Shown in pieces: positions 42,362 through 51,676 of a stretch of 64,000 bases of DNA. The notes under the pieces were generated by a model that saw only the letters and a list, made by a program, of their open reading frames with translations, ran no database searches and was not told where the DNA came from. Location: assembly GCA_900757795.1 (NCBI GenBank), contig CAAEPE010000020.1:1-64000 (forward strand), written 5' to 3'. The translations under genes and the position numbers were made by a program. Within the stretch, counting starts at the first letter, position 1. The number at the start of each line of letters is the position of its first letter. The DNA comes from an uncultured Phascolarctobacterium sp. GTDB taxonomy: Bacteria > Bacillota > Negativicutes > Acidaminococcales > Acidaminococcaceae.

Positions 42362-42969
42362 GGCTGCCACTCCTTAAACGCCCGCAAAAGGCTCATGCCC
42401 ACGCGGCTGGATTTTTCCGGATGAAACTGAAACGCCTGCACATTATTTTTGCCCACGGAAGCCGTAACCTCCATGCCGTAATCGCAGACTGCCGTAATTA
42501 AAGATTTATCTTGGGGCACGCAATGGAAGCTGTGCACAAAATAAACGTATTGCCCGTCTGTATTTTGCATTAAGGGCGAAGGACTGCGCAACGCCAGCTT
42601 ATTCCAACCCATGTGCGGAATTTTGCAGGCGGTAGTTAAATATTTTACCTGACCTTGAAAAAAACCCAAGCCTTGTACGCCGGGAGCTTCGTCGCTGCCC
42701 TCAAACAGCACTTGCATGCCTAAGCAAATGCCTAAAAATGGCTTGCCGCTGTGCAAAGCCTCCATAATCACGGGAATGAGTCCCGATTTATGCAGATTGG
42801 CCATGCAGTCGCCAAACGCTCCTACGCCGGGCAGAATAATTTTTTCTGCGGCAGCAATTACTTCCTTGTCGGAGGTCACCACCGGCTCGCCGCCAACTGC
42901 GGCAATGGCGTTGCAAACGCTGTATAAGTTGCCCATGCCGTAATCGATAATCGTAATTTTATTAGTCAT
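42358..42969 (-). CDS. hisH: Imidazole glycerol phosphate synthase glutaminase subunit
   Basis: 203 residues, class I glutamine amidotransferase that feeds ammonia to HisF. Nucleophile Cys in FLGICLGMQVLFE, catalytic His-x-Glu in FQFHPEKS. A good AGGAGC ribosome site precedes it. It is the first his gene after the inserted DUF262/DUF1524 gene, 101 bases downstream of that gene, whereas other his genes here overlap or nearly touch. Confidence 0.95.
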   Translation of the reverse strand: MTNKITIIDYGMGNLYSVCNAIAAVGGEPVVTSDKEVIAAAEKIILPGVGAFGDCMANLHKSGLIPVIMEALHSGKPFLGICLGMQVLFEGSDEAPGVQGLGFFQGQVKYLTTACKIPHMGWNKLALRSPSPLMQNTDGQYVYFVHSFHCVPQDKSLITAVCDYGMEVTASVGKNNVQAFQFHPEKSSRVGMSLLRAFKEWQP

Positions 42970-43070
42970 TTAGTAGCTCCTAAAAACATATTACAAGTTA
43001 TTTTTAATAAGTTGATTATTTATATAAAAAGTTTGCAACATCTTGATCATTATATTACGCATTAAATCAT

Positions 43071-45881
43071 TCATTTTTTCTTTGCTAAGTCAATCTTTTC
43101 GAATTTTAGATCTACAGATATAATCTCATATCCCGCTTCAACTATAGTATTTGCCATTGTATGTGACTTCGACTGACTCCAATACTCCCTATAAGTATAT
43201 GCTGATTTAGACAATTTATTTCCAATAATATTTTCGATCTCTGCAAAAGTCAAAGAAATTCTATCCTTATCACATGACTTCAAATATTTCTTTAATTCAA
43301 AAAACTTTCCATAAGATACCTTCTTGTTCTCCAATTCACCAACATCCTTAAGCGCGTCGACCAATAAATCAAATTTTTCTATCATCCAATCAAATATCTC
43401 TTGTTGTTTTTCCAAATTAAAAACATCTGCCTCATGCTGATACACAATACGCTTGGCAATGCTTGTTTCTCTACTGGAATACCAATCAAGTTTATCGCCA
43501 AATTTTGATTCTATCGTATGCTTTTTACTTTCTAATCTTTTAAAAGCATCTCCATCAAAGGCGTAAATAACTAGAGAAACATATTTGCCGTAAGTAATGG
43601 CAAACTGTAACAAAAACTCATCAGTTCTAGCCTTACTATCATACCAATACTTAACAGTTGCTTTTCCTTTTAGAATGTTTTTCCTATTACGTTTACTGCA
43701 ATGCCTGATAAAATTAATCCAAAAAGCTTTTTGCCGCATCTCAAGACTGGTATATTCATGAGCAACTTGGTTTTCTTTTGATATGGCTGGCTTTTCTTCA
43801 GGTACTGGCAATTCTTCCGGAACAGCTCTGCCATCAACTGCAAAATTTACATGTATCAGTTTTTCCAATTGTTCCTCAGTAAATTTAAAGCCCCAGCGCT
43901 TCTCCATAAACTCAAGCAGCTTCTTGCTGCGTGCATAAATATTTTCGGCATTCCAGTCATTAGATTTCGATACTTCAATTTCAGAGTGACACCCATTTTC
44001 GTAACCGCGCCTACCAGCTCTTGTAGTTTTTTTATCATAAAAACTATCGTTTTGCAAGCTGGAATTTACACTTTGTGAAAGCGGCAGCAAATTGCCCAAG
44101 GCACCTGACAGCATCTCAATCTCTCCATCAGTAAACTGTCGATACAGATTTTGCCAATAATACTTGGACGGAGTTTGAGGGAGAATATGCTCAATGGAAA
44201 CTTTATCCTTTGCTTTTTTTGTAAACATCTCCCAACTGCATATGCGGTCAATATTATTTTTCTGCACAAGACTGGTTTCATATTCGTACAAGAAATAATC
44301 TACATTATTCCAACCATAAAATCCTTTACCATTTAAGAACTGCTTATCAATTTTGGACTCAAAATTCGAAATTGCATATTCAATATTATTGTCTATGTTT
44401 TGAACAATAGTTGCCATGATATCTTCCAATGATATTTCGCTCAAGTACAAACTCCTTGCGGCACGATAATATTCACTGCTGCCAAATGTTCCATTAAAGC
44501 TTCCTAGCCTGAAACAGATAAATATAAAACGCTCAATTGCCTTAAAAGCCTTAATTCGTTCTTCAGAATCAAAATCATCATGTCTACTGATGATTACAGC
44601 TACTAATGGTCGAAAATACCCCATACCGATACGATTTAATTTATCTACCCATAGCTGCTCATCCTTTGCTAAATTTTTACTTTCATAAGGGAAGAAGGTA
44701 TCGTACCAATATTTAGCCATATCCTTAAGGCTGTTTACATAATTTTTAATTTCAGTAGGTTCTAATTTGGAAGGTTCCGCAGTTTCCGTTTCTGTAGCTT
44801 CCTCATCATCTTCCGTTTCACAATCTGCATCAATACCAAATTTTTCTAATGCTTTATTCACCATAACAGTTTTCTTTTCAAATATATTTTGAGCAGAAAA
44901 TTTATTTAGCAGGAAATGAATATAGTCATCTCCCTTTTTTCTAGAAAAAGCAAAGTAAATTATCCAATGCGCTCTTAAAAAATCATCATCTGATAAAGGA
45001 ACATTTTCATTTTTACCGAGCTGAAAATATATTTCCTTCCAAGCATCGTTAATTTCTTTTCTTAGATAAGATTTGCTTGTCTCATCAAATTTTTTATCTG
45101 AATACAGTGTAGTAAGATAGATAAGCCTATTTTTCAACAACTCTAAATTTGTCAGTTTCTTACCACGATTATTCATGGTCTCAAAAGCTACAAATACATC
45201 GTAATCATCATCTATTACATGTATATTAAACATCAATTTTAATGTGAGCTTTAAATAGAGAGTGTTGATTCCAGCCATCCCTTCGTTTTTATAGATAGTC
45301 GTTAAATTCTCTTTGAAAAATTTTTTGGCAAATTTGAGATTTTTGGTATAGTAAGTTTCATTAATTGTACCGGAATATGCCTCGCCAAAAATTTTATGTC
45401 TTAAATAATCTGCACTAGGATTGTCAGCTTCATAGCCAAATAAATATGTGGTAATCATATTATCCTGTGGTCTTTTTTGGCAGATATATTTAGACACTAT
45501 ATCTTTTAAGGTATCATATCCAAGAACTATTTCATCGTCTTTCTTACCTTTGTTTTCAGCAAGCTCTCTAACAAAACAAATTATTTCATTCAACAAAATC
45601 ACAAAAGTAGTCAAACGCTGCTGACCATCTACAATATGATAGGCCTTAAATCCTTTTTCTACCATCCAAAGATCATAACCCCAATTATTTATCTCTTTGC
45701 GGTCTAGTAATTTTAAAGATAAAAGTCCTGTGTAATGATATTTATCCTGCTGTAAGTTAATCAAGTCATCCCAAAAATCTACCAGCTGTGATAATTGCCA
45801 AGCATATCCTCTTTGATAATCCGGTATTCTAAATAATTTATTTTGAAATATCAGTGATAATGATTGTAATTCATTTACCAT
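43071..45881 (-). CDS. GmrSD-like DUF262/DUF1524 defence protein inserted in the his operon
   Basis: 936 residues, markedly AT-rich. Residues 10-260 are a DUF262 domain: FRIPDYQRGYAW and the hallmark nucleotide-site motif DGQQR (about 85-89), then FETMNNRGKKLTNLELLK. About 550-640 is the DUF1524 HNH-type nuclease domain with IEHILPQT (563-570) and LGNLLPLSQSVNSS. The C-terminal 230 residues look like a DUF4268-type domain. GmrS (DUF262) and GmrD (DUF1524) form a type IV restriction enzyme against modified phage DNA, and fused single-chain forms are known. It sits between hisB and hisH on the same strand and has its own AGAGGT ribosome site. Confidence 0.88.
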   Translation of the reverse strand: MVNELQSLSLIFQNKLFRIPDYQRGYAWQLSQLVDFWDDLINLQQDKYHYTGLLSLKLLDRKEINNWGYDLWMVEKGFKAYHIVDGQQRLTTFVILLNEIICFVRELAENKGKKDDEIVLGYDTLKDIVSKYICQKRPQDNMITTYLFGYEADNPSADYLRHKIFGEAYSGTINETYYTKNLKFAKKFFKENLTTIYKNEGMAGINTLYLKLTLKLMFNIHVIDDDYDVFVAFETMNNRGKKLTNLELLKNRLIYLTTLYSDKKFDETSKSYLRKEINDAWKEIYFQLGKNENVPLSDDDFLRAHWIIYFAFSRKKGDDYIHFLLNKFSAQNIFEKKTVMVNKALEKFGIDADCETEDDEEATETETAEPSKLEPTEIKNYVNSLKDMAKYWYDTFFPYESKNLAKDEQLWVDKLNRIGMGYFRPLVAVIISRHDDFDSEERIKAFKAIERFIFICFRLGSFNGTFGSSEYYRAARSLYLSEISLEDIMATIVQNIDNNIEYAISNFESKIDKQFLNGKGFYGWNNVDYFLYEYETSLVQKNNIDRICSWEMFTKKAKDKVSIEHILPQTPSKYYWQNLYRQFTDGEIEMLSGALGNLLPLSQSVNSSLQNDSFYDKKTTRAGRRGYENGCHSEIEVSKSNDWNAENIYARSKKLLEFMEKRWGFKFTEEQLEKLIHVNFAVDGRAVPEELPVPEEKPAISKENQVAHEYTSLEMRQKAFWINFIRHCSKRNRKNILKGKATVKYWYDSKARTDEFLLQFAITYGKYVSLVIYAFDGDAFKRLESKKHTIESKFGDKLDWYSSRETSIAKRIVYQHEADVFNLEKQQEIFDWMIEKFDLLVDALKDVGELENKKVSYGKFFELKKYLKSCDKDRISLTFAEIENIIGNKLSKSAYTYREYWSQSKSHTMANTIVEAGYEIISVDLKFEKIDLAKKK

Positions 45882-46012
45882 TTTTAGTACCTCTTTTTAA
45901 TATGCCAGTTCGGTATTTATCTCACAACTTTAACTTTTGGCGCGTAGATTTTATTAGCAACATCTTTACGCCTTGCGCGTTTATTGCAAATTTCTGATTA
46001 ACACCAAATTTT

Positions 46013-46597
46013 TCACAAGCTGCCCTTGCTGCTCATTACGCCCTGCACACGGCTGTCCACAGCCACAGCTTCGGCCAGCGCTCTGGCAAAGCCCTTGAAA
46101 ATTGCTTCTATAATATGATGCGTGTTTTTGCCGTATAACACGCGGATATGCAAGGTAAGACCAGCGTTCATTGCTACGGCGCGGAAAAATTCTTCGGTCA
46201 TTTCCGCATCGTACATGCCCAGCTGCACCTTAGGAATTTCCGCATCAAAAACTAAATACTGACGGCCGCTGAAATCCAGGCACACCTGCGCCAGCGCTTC
46301 ATCCATAGGTAAAAAGCAGTTGCCGTAACGGTGTATGCCAACCTTATCGCCCACAGCTTCTTTTAGCGCCTGCCCCAAAACGATACCGCAATCCTCCACC
46401 GTATGATGGCTGTCAACATCTAAGTCTCCCGCCGCCTGCACAATCAAATCGCTGAAGCTGTGCTTAGCCAGCAAGGTCAGCATATGGTCAAAAAATCCAA
46501 TGCCCGTATTAATATCGCAGTAACCGCTGCCGTCAAGGCTCCAATCAACACTAACGCCTGTTTCTAAGGTTTTGCGTTCTATGCTTGCGCTTCTCAT
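46013..46597 (-). CDS. hisB: Imidazoleglycerol-phosphate dehydratase
   Basis: 194 residues, monofunctional dehydratase without a phosphatase domain. Metal motifs HTVEDCGIVLG, GFFDHML and HHIIEAIFKG are intact. Start overlaps the hisC stop by four bases (ATGA type). A gap of 131 bases follows to the inserted defence gene. Confidence 0.95.
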   Translation of the reverse strand: MRSASIERKTLETGVSVDWSLDGSGYCDINTGIGFFDHMLTLLAKHSFSDLIVQAAGDLDVDSHHTVEDCGIVLGQALKEAVGDKVGIHRYGNCFLPMDEALAQVCLDFSGRQYLVFDAEIPKVQLGMYDAEMTEEFFRAVAMNAGLTLHIRVLYGKNTHHIIEAIFKGFARALAEAVAVDSRVQGVMSSKGSL

Positions 46598-47799
46598 GCT
46601 TTACCTCCTGTGGTTTCAATAACCAATTCCGTCAGCTTCGCTAAAATTTGTTTATTTTCTTCGGGCAAACCAACCGTAATGCGCAGCGCGCCGGTTAAAG
46701 CGGGATGACTGGTAAAATCGCGCACTAAAATACTGTTTGCCAAATAATATTTAAACAGCAGCTTACCACTAGCAGCCTGCTCCGGCAAATCCTTGCCATA
46801 TTTTTGGTAATAAGCATCCGCCAACTGACGGCACAGCTCACCCTCAGCGCGCAGCATAACAAAGTTAGTAGCTGTCGGCCACACGCGAAAGCCTAGCTTC
46901 TGCATATAAGCGGCCATTTTATCACGTTCGGCACGAATAGTTTTAATGCGCTCCTTGTACAATTCTTTATTTTCGTAAACGGTTTTAGCAACCATCAACG
47001 TAAAGGCGTTCACATGATATGGCAGCAGCGCTTTGCCCAGCTGGCGCACCAAGGCAACCGCGCCTACGGCGTAGCCGCAGCGCATGCCTGCCAGTCCGTA
47101 GGCTTTAGAAAAGGTACGGAATACCATAAAATTGTTGTATTTGCCAAGCAGGCCTAAAGTGGAGCCTGCCACCAGCCACAGCTTATTCAAAGGACGCATA
47201 TCGTTAGGCAAAATTTCTTTGCCGTCGGCAAATTCCATATACGCCTCGTCCATAATTACCGGACAGTTGACGTTCGCAATAATTTTTTCCATAGCCGCCA
47301 AGCTGTTGTAATTTCCCGTAGGATTATTGGGATTGCAGACAATCAACAGCGACGGCTGCTCTTTTTTACAAAAAGCAATTACGCTATCGGCGTCCACATA
47401 GCCTTCCTCGGTCAAGGGATAACGCACTGCTATGCTGTCGCTTAAATCGGCGTATTCGCCATACATGGAAAAGGACGGCCAAGGCACGGCAATTTTTTTG
47501 CCCGGCCCGCCGAAAACGTAGCAAGCCTTTTCCAAAAGTTCGCTGGAGCCGTTGCCTATTTTTACGCAGTCGGTGTCCACATCAAGCTCTTTTGCGATAA
47601 CCTCGCATAAATTTTCGGATTTAATCGGCGGGTAGCGGTTGAAAGGAAAGCGCGCCGTGCGCGCGACAATGCCAGCGGCAATTTCTTCCGGCACAGGATA
47701 GTTGCTCTCGTTAGCGTTGACAATAATATCGGCAGCCACGTTTTCTACGGAATATTCCTCCATAGCCTCAATACTTTTGCGTACGGAAAACTCGTTCAT
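46594..47799 (-). CDS. hisC: Histidinol-phosphate aminotransferase
   Basis: 401 residues, slightly longer than the typical 350-370. Fold-type I PLP enzyme making histidinol phosphate. The PLP lysine is in FRTFSKAYGLAGMRCGYAVG; NPNNPTG and DEAYMEF are the cofactor-binding motifs. A 15-residue insertion-like segment (MRPLNKLWLVAGSTLGLL) precedes the lysine strand. GAGGCGGAG precedes the ATG. Confidence 0.93.
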   Translation of the reverse strand: MNEFSVRKSIEAMEEYSVENVAADIIVNANESNYPVPEEIAAGIVARTARFPFNRYPPIKSENLCEVIAKELDVDTDCVKIGNGSSELLEKACYVFGGPGKKIAVPWPSFSMYGEYADLSDSIAVRYPLTEEGYVDADSVIAFCKKEQPSLLIVCNPNNPTGNYNSLAAMEKIIANVNCPVIMDEAYMEFADGKEILPNDMRPLNKLWLVAGSTLGLLGKYNNFMVFRTFSKAYGLAGMRCGYAVGAVALVRQLGKALLPYHVNAFTLMVAKTVYENKELYKERIKTIRAERDKMAAYMQKLGFRVWPTATNFVMLRAEGELCRQLADAYYQKYGKDLPEQAASGKLLFKYYLANSILVRDFTSHPALTGALRITVGLPEENKQILAKLTELVIETTGGKA

Positions 47800-47809
47800 T
47801 TTCTCCGCC

Positions 47810-49153
47810 TCACTTTCCTACGCGCTTGCGGATGGCATTAGCGTGAGCCTGTAAGCCCTCGGCCTCAGCCAAGGTAATAACATCGTCGGCAGCCGCATAC
47901 AAGCCTTGCGCCGTATAAGCAATAATGCTAGTTTTTTTCATAAAGGTTTCTACGTTTAGCACAGAATAAAATTTTGCCGTACCGCCGGTGGGCAGTACAT
48001 GGTTAGGCCCTGCATAATAATCGCCCAAAGGTTCCGGGGAATATTGGCCTAAGAAAATTGCGCCTGCGTTGCGAATGTAAGGCATGATTTCAAAGGGAGC
48101 CTGTGTCATAATTTCCATGTGCTCCGGTGCAGAAATGTTGGCCATTTCAATAACCGTTGCCATATCCTTAGCCAAAACAATTTTGCCGGCCTGCTCTAAA
48201 GAAGTCGCAGCAATTTCCTTGCGCGGCAGTTTCGCCAGCTGTATTTCTACTTCCTGCGCTACGGCGTTGGCAATGCGCTCGCTGTCTGTTACTAAAATTG
48301 CAGACGCCAGCGGGTCATGCTCGGCCTGACTTAGCAAATCTGCGGCGAGATATACAGGGTCGGCGCTGTCGTCGGCCACTACCAAAATTTCGCTGGGGCC
48401 TGCCAGCATATCGATATCCACATGGCCGATAACTGCTTTTTTTGCCAATGTTACAAAAATATTGCCGGGCCCGGTAATTTTTTCTACCTTGGGCACAGTT
48501 GCCGTACCAAAAGCCAAAGCGGCAATGGCTTGCGCGCCGCCCATTTTATAAATTTCCGTTACGCCGATAAGCTTGGCCGTTACCAAAACGTTAGCGTTTA
48601 CTTTGCCGTCCTTCCCTGGAGGTACAGCCATTACAATACGCGGCACACCTGCAACCTTCGCCGGGCAGGCATTCATCATAACGGAAGACGGATAAGCGGC
48701 AGTACCGCCGGGAACGTAAATACCCACGGAATCTACCGGCGTTACCTTTTGTCCCAGCAAGGAGCCGTAAGGTCGATTAGTGAGCCAGGTTTTGGGCATT
48801 TGCTCCTCATGAAATTTCATAACGTTGGCAATAGCGCGTTCTAAAGCAGCCTTTACTTCCGGCTTGCAAGCAGCTTCCGCTTCGGCAAATTCCTCCTCGG
48901 TCACACGAATATTTTGTGGCGTTAATTCCACTCTATCAATAAGTTTAGTATAATAAAATAATTTTTCATCGCCCTCGGCGCGCACATCAGCCACAATCTG
49001 CTCGGCAACCTGCGCTGCCGTCATGTGACGGCCAAACAGGGCGTCCGTTCCGGCCTGAATCCGCGGGGAAAGTTCTACCTCGTCAAAAGCTTTTTTCTTC
49101 ATTAAAGCGGCGATCTCCGCCGCATTCATCGCTCTAGCGTCAGTAACTTGCAT
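47810..49153 (-). CDS. hisD: Histidinol dehydrogenase
   Basis: 447 residues. NAD- and Zn-dependent two-step oxidation of histidinol to histidine. Conserved: VGIYVPGGTAAYPSSVMMN, GAQAIAALAFGT, KITGPGNIFVT, DMLAGPSEILV, LLSQAEHD, and GPNHVLPTGG. The ATG at 49153 lies one base after the hisG stop with GAGG upstream; an earlier in-frame start would overlap hisG by 26 bases. Confidence 0.95.
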   Translation of the reverse strand: MQVTDARAMNAAEIAALMKKKAFDEVELSPRIQAGTDALFGRHMTAAQVAEQIVADVRAEGDEKLFYYTKLIDRVELTPQNIRVTEEEFAEAEAACKPEVKAALERAIANVMKFHEEQMPKTWLTNRPYGSLLGQKVTPVDSVGIYVPGGTAAYPSSVMMNACPAKVAGVPRIVMAVPPGKDGKVNANVLVTAKLIGVTEIYKMGGAQAIAALAFGTATVPKVEKITGPGNIFVTLAKKAVIGHVDIDMLAGPSEILVVADDSADPVYLAADLLSQAEHDPLASAILVTDSERIANAVAQEVEIQLAKLPRKEIAATSLEQAGKIVLAKDMATVIEMANISAPEHMEIMTQAPFEIMPYIRNAGAIFLGQYSPEPLGDYYAGPNHVLPTGGTAKFYSVLNVETFMKKTSIIAYTAQGLYAAADDVITLAEAEGLQAHANAIRKRVGK

Positions 49154-49154
49154 T

Positions 49155-49805
49155 TTAATTTTCCTCCTCATGTAAAACAATGCGCAAATCCTCCACTAAT
49201 TTATGCAGGCGCGCAAATTTCAATTTAAAGCTGGCTCTGTTGGCAATTAAACGGGCTGTAGCTGTAAAAATAGAATCTACCTCTGCTAATTTATTTTCTC
49301 TTAAGGTCGTGCCCGTTTCCACAATATCCACAATCATCTCGCTAAGTCCCACGATTGGTCCCAGCTCAATGGAGCCGTTAAGCTTAACTATTTCTGTTTG
49401 AATGCCTAATTTATTAAAATATGCTTTGGCACAGTTGGGATATTTGGTGGCTACGCGCAGATGGGCGTAATCTGTCAGCTTAGCGCGGCGTTTTGCTTCC
49501 GGCACCGCCATCATCAGGCGGCAGCGGCCAAAGCCTAAATCCAGCAGCTCAACCACATCCTTATCCTGCTCCAGCAAAACATCCTTGCCAATAATACCGA
49601 TATCTGCCGCACCATATTCTACATAGGTTGGTACATCCACAGTTTTAGCAATAATAAAACGCACCTTGGTTTCCTCGTTGCTAATAACCAGCTTGCGAGA
49701 ATCCTCCGTAACATTTTCTGCGCTGTAACCAACCCTTTCCAGCAAGCGCAGCGATTTATTAAACAGCTTGCCCTTAGGCAAAGCTATAGTAATATATTCA
49801 TTCAT
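49155..49805 (-). CDS. hisG: ATP phosphoribosyltransferase, short form
   Basis: 216 residues, the short HisG that lacks the C-terminal allosteric domain and depends on HisZ. Conserved ITIALPKGKLFNKSLRLLE, GAADIGIIGKDVLLE, KYPNCAKAYF, and VDIVETGTTLRENKL with the PRPP site. The ATG at 49805 is preferred to an in-frame start 33 bases upstream because family homology begins there. First committed step of the pathway. Confidence 0.95.
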   Translation of the reverse strand: MNEYITIALPKGKLFNKSLRLLERVGYSAENVTEDSRKLVISNEETKVRFIIAKTVDVPTYVEYGAADIGIIGKDVLLEQDKDVVELLDLGFGRCRLMMAVPEAKRRAKLTDYAHLRVATKYPNCAKAYFNKLGIQTEIVKLNGSIELGPIVGLSEMIVDIVETGTTLRENKLAEVDSIFTATARLIANRASFKLKFARLHKLVEDLRIVLHEEEN

Positions 49806-49827
49806 GAAAATTTTTCCTAACCTTTCC

Positions 49828-50997
49828 TCAGGGTACATAAACTAAACCGGAGCAGCAATATTCCTTAACTGCTGCTGCGGCAGCAGTTAAATCCATAGCT
49901 TCCGTACATAATTTAACGCTGCGTCCTTCACTGCGCAAAGCGGCAGCTTTTGCAATCGCTTCCGGCAGCTTGCCTTCATTCCAAGCCACCAAAGCGTCCC
50001 AGCTGCGCACAGCCTGTGCCATGCCGCCGCGCTCCAACGCCAAAACTACACGATCAACGCCCAAAGCAAAACCTGTAGCGGGATAATTCAAGCCAAAATC
50101 CTGCATCATTTTATCATATCGTCCGCCGCCTGCTACGGGATAACCCATTTCCGGCAGATAGGCTTCAAACAGCATACCGGTATAATAATCCAGCGAACGA
50201 TACAAGCCCAAATCAAAGGTTAAATACTCTGACGCGCCGTAAGCCTGCACCAGCTCATAAATCGCCGCTAAATTTTCTAAAGCGTTGACAGCCTTAGGAT
50301 TGGTAACAACGGCTCGCATTTTAGCCAACAGCTCTGACCCTCCCTGTAAAAACAGCAGGTCGGCAAAAAGCTGTTTTATTTCCGGGCGAATGTTTTGCAT
50401 AGCGTCCGCCATTTGCTGCATAGCTACCGCATCGTGACGGCGCAGGCAATTTTTCAGTTCCACCAGCTGATTTTCGCTAAAGCCAGCCTCCTCTGCTAAA
50501 CCATTGATAAAATCAACGTGGCCTAAGCTGATGGTAAACTGCTTTACGCCCGCCGCCTGCAAAGCTTTGACCGCCAGCACGATAATCTCTGCGTCGGCAG
50601 CAGCGCCGCTGGCACCCAAAAGCTCTACACCGGCCTGCTCAAACTCACATTGCCGTCCGGCTTGAATTTCTTCATAACGATACAAATTAGCCAAATAACA
50701 CAAACGCTTAATTTTTTCACCACCGTTCAAGCGCGTAGCTGTCAGGCGGGCAATAGGCGCAGTCATATCGCTGCGCAGCACCAAAAGATTATTATTGCGG
50801 TCAAAAAATCGAAAATCACCTTTCGCGCTCATGCTGCCAAAAGTATCTACATATTCAAAACTAGGAGTTTTTACTTCATCATAGCCCCATTTATCAAAAA
50901 CATCGATAATGGCGTTCTCAATACGGCGTCGCCTCTTCATCTCTCCCGGCAAAATGTCCTTCGTACCATAGGGAACCTGATAGACCTTATTTATCAT
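49828..50997 (-). CDS. hisZ: ATP phosphoribosyltransferase regulatory subunit
   Basis: 389 residues, a histidyl-tRNA synthetase paralogue without aminoacylation activity. It supplies the regulatory function missing in the short HisG encoded next. VPYGTKDILPGE, FRFFDRNNNLLVLRSDMTAPIARL (motif 2-like) and PVAGGGRYDKMM are recognisable. It overlaps the preceding YerC-like gene by 11 bases. Confidence 0.93.
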   Translation of the reverse strand: MINKVYQVPYGTKDILPGEMKRRRRIENAIIDVFDKWGYDEVKTPSFEYVDTFGSMSAKGDFRFFDRNNNLLVLRSDMTAPIARLTATRLNGGEKIKRLCYLANLYRYEEIQAGRQCEFEQAGVELLGASGAAADAEIIVLAVKALQAAGVKQFTISLGHVDFINGLAEEAGFSENQLVELKNCLRRHDAVAMQQMADAMQNIRPEIKQLFADLLFLQGGSELLAKMRAVVTNPKAVNALENLAAIYELVQAYGASEYLTFDLGLYRSLDYYTGMLFEAYLPEMGYPVAGGGRYDKMMQDFGLNYPATGFALGVDRVVLALERGGMAQAVRSWDALVAWNEGKLPEAIAKAAALRSEGRSVKLCTEAMDLTAAAAAVKEYCCSGLVYVP

Positions 50998-51295
50998 CTT
51001 GCTTTTTCTCTCCTTTTAAAACATCCATCACAGAAGAATAGCCGTCTGCGCCGTAAACCAAGCAGCGCTTGACGCGGGAAATTGTTGCTGTGCTGGCACC
51101 GGTTTTTTCTACAATAGCTTCATAAATTGAGCCTTCGTCCAGCATACGCGCAACCTCTAATCTTTGCGCCATAGCCTTTACTTCACTAACGGTGCAGAGA
51201 TCCTCAAAAAATTTATAACATTGTTCCGTATCCTTTAAACTCAAAATAACCTTAAATAATTGATCCGTCAAATGATCGTGTCGATTGGCTGCCAT
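50987..51295 (-). CDS. YerC/YecD family TrpR-related protein
   Basis: 102 residues. Trp-repressor-like helix-turn-helix: EVKAMAQRLEVARMLDEG and VEKTGASTATISRVKRCL. Such proteins often sit at the head of his operons in Firmicutes. It is the first gene of this operon, overlaps hisZ, and follows GAGGAGG. A role in regulating the operon is plausible but not established here. Confidence 0.85.
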   Translation of the reverse strand: MAANRHDHLTDQLFKVILSLKDTEQCYKFFEDLCTVSEVKAMAQRLEVARMLDEGSIYEAIVEKTGASTATISRVKRCLVYGADGYSSVMDVLKGEKKQDDK

Positions 51296-51357
51296 AATTT
51301 TCCTCCTCTATAAAAATTCTAAAATCAAGAAACATTTTACTAACAACTTGTAAAAAT

Positions 51358-51386
51358 ACTTTAATACTTTATCTAGTGAAAGTCAA
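51358..51386 (-). promoter_or_regulatory. Promoter of the his operon
   Basis: On the minus strand TTGACT (51381-51386), 17-base spacer, TAAAGT (51358-51363). It is divergent from the met promoter and I see no T-box or leader peptide in the 60-base leader. Confidence 0.6.
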
Positions 51387-51436
51387 GAGAAATTTACAAA
51401 AATTTACAGATTATGTAAATTTAGGCGATATTTTTG

Positions 51437-51465
51437 TTGACAATCGTAGCAAATAGATGTAGAAT
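51437..51465 (+). promoter_or_regulatory. Promoter of SAM riboswitch-metNIQ
   Basis: TTGACA (51437-51442), 17-base spacer, TAGAAT (51460-51465), about 20 bases upstream of the riboswitch. Confidence 0.8.
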
Positions 51466-51486
51466 TAAGTCACTAATTTAAAATGT

Positions 51487-51600
51487 ATTCATCAAGAGTA
51501 GCCGAGGGACTGGCCCGATGAAGCTACGGCAACCACACTGCGGTGAACGGTGCCAATTCCAACGGAGCAATCCGGCAGATGAAGATAACTAAGCGCAAGC
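51487..51600 (+). ncRNA. SAM-I riboswitch (S-box)
   Basis: The S-box core is plain: TCAAGAGTAGCCGAGGGACT, then GGCCCGATGAAGCTACGGCAACC in spaced form, a GGTGCCAATTCC element and CGGCAGATGA. It binds S-adenosylmethionine and favours the downstream terminator. It controls metNIQ, the methionine importer. Confidence 0.95.
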
Positions 51601-51602
51601 AA

Positions 51603-51633
51603 AATCCTTCACTCTGTTAGTGAAGGATTTTTT
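51603..51633 (+). terminator. Riboswitch-controlled terminator
   Basis: Ten-base-pair stem AATCCTTCAC/GTGAAGGATT with T6, directly after the aptamer and 44 bases before metN. Confidence 0.93.
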
Positions 51634-51676
51634 AGTATCTAAAGCTGTAAAATTTATTTAAGGAAGGACTTTTAGG

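Noticed and set aside
42991..43074. A 27-codon frame whose ATG overlaps the stop of the DUF262/DUF1524 gene
   Set aside because: The coupling is suggestive, but such short AT-rich frames arise by chance and nothing else supports it.
51296..51357. A T-box or leader peptide controlling the his operon
   Set aside because: The leader between promoter and first gene is only about 60 bases with no T-box core, His-codon run or terminator.
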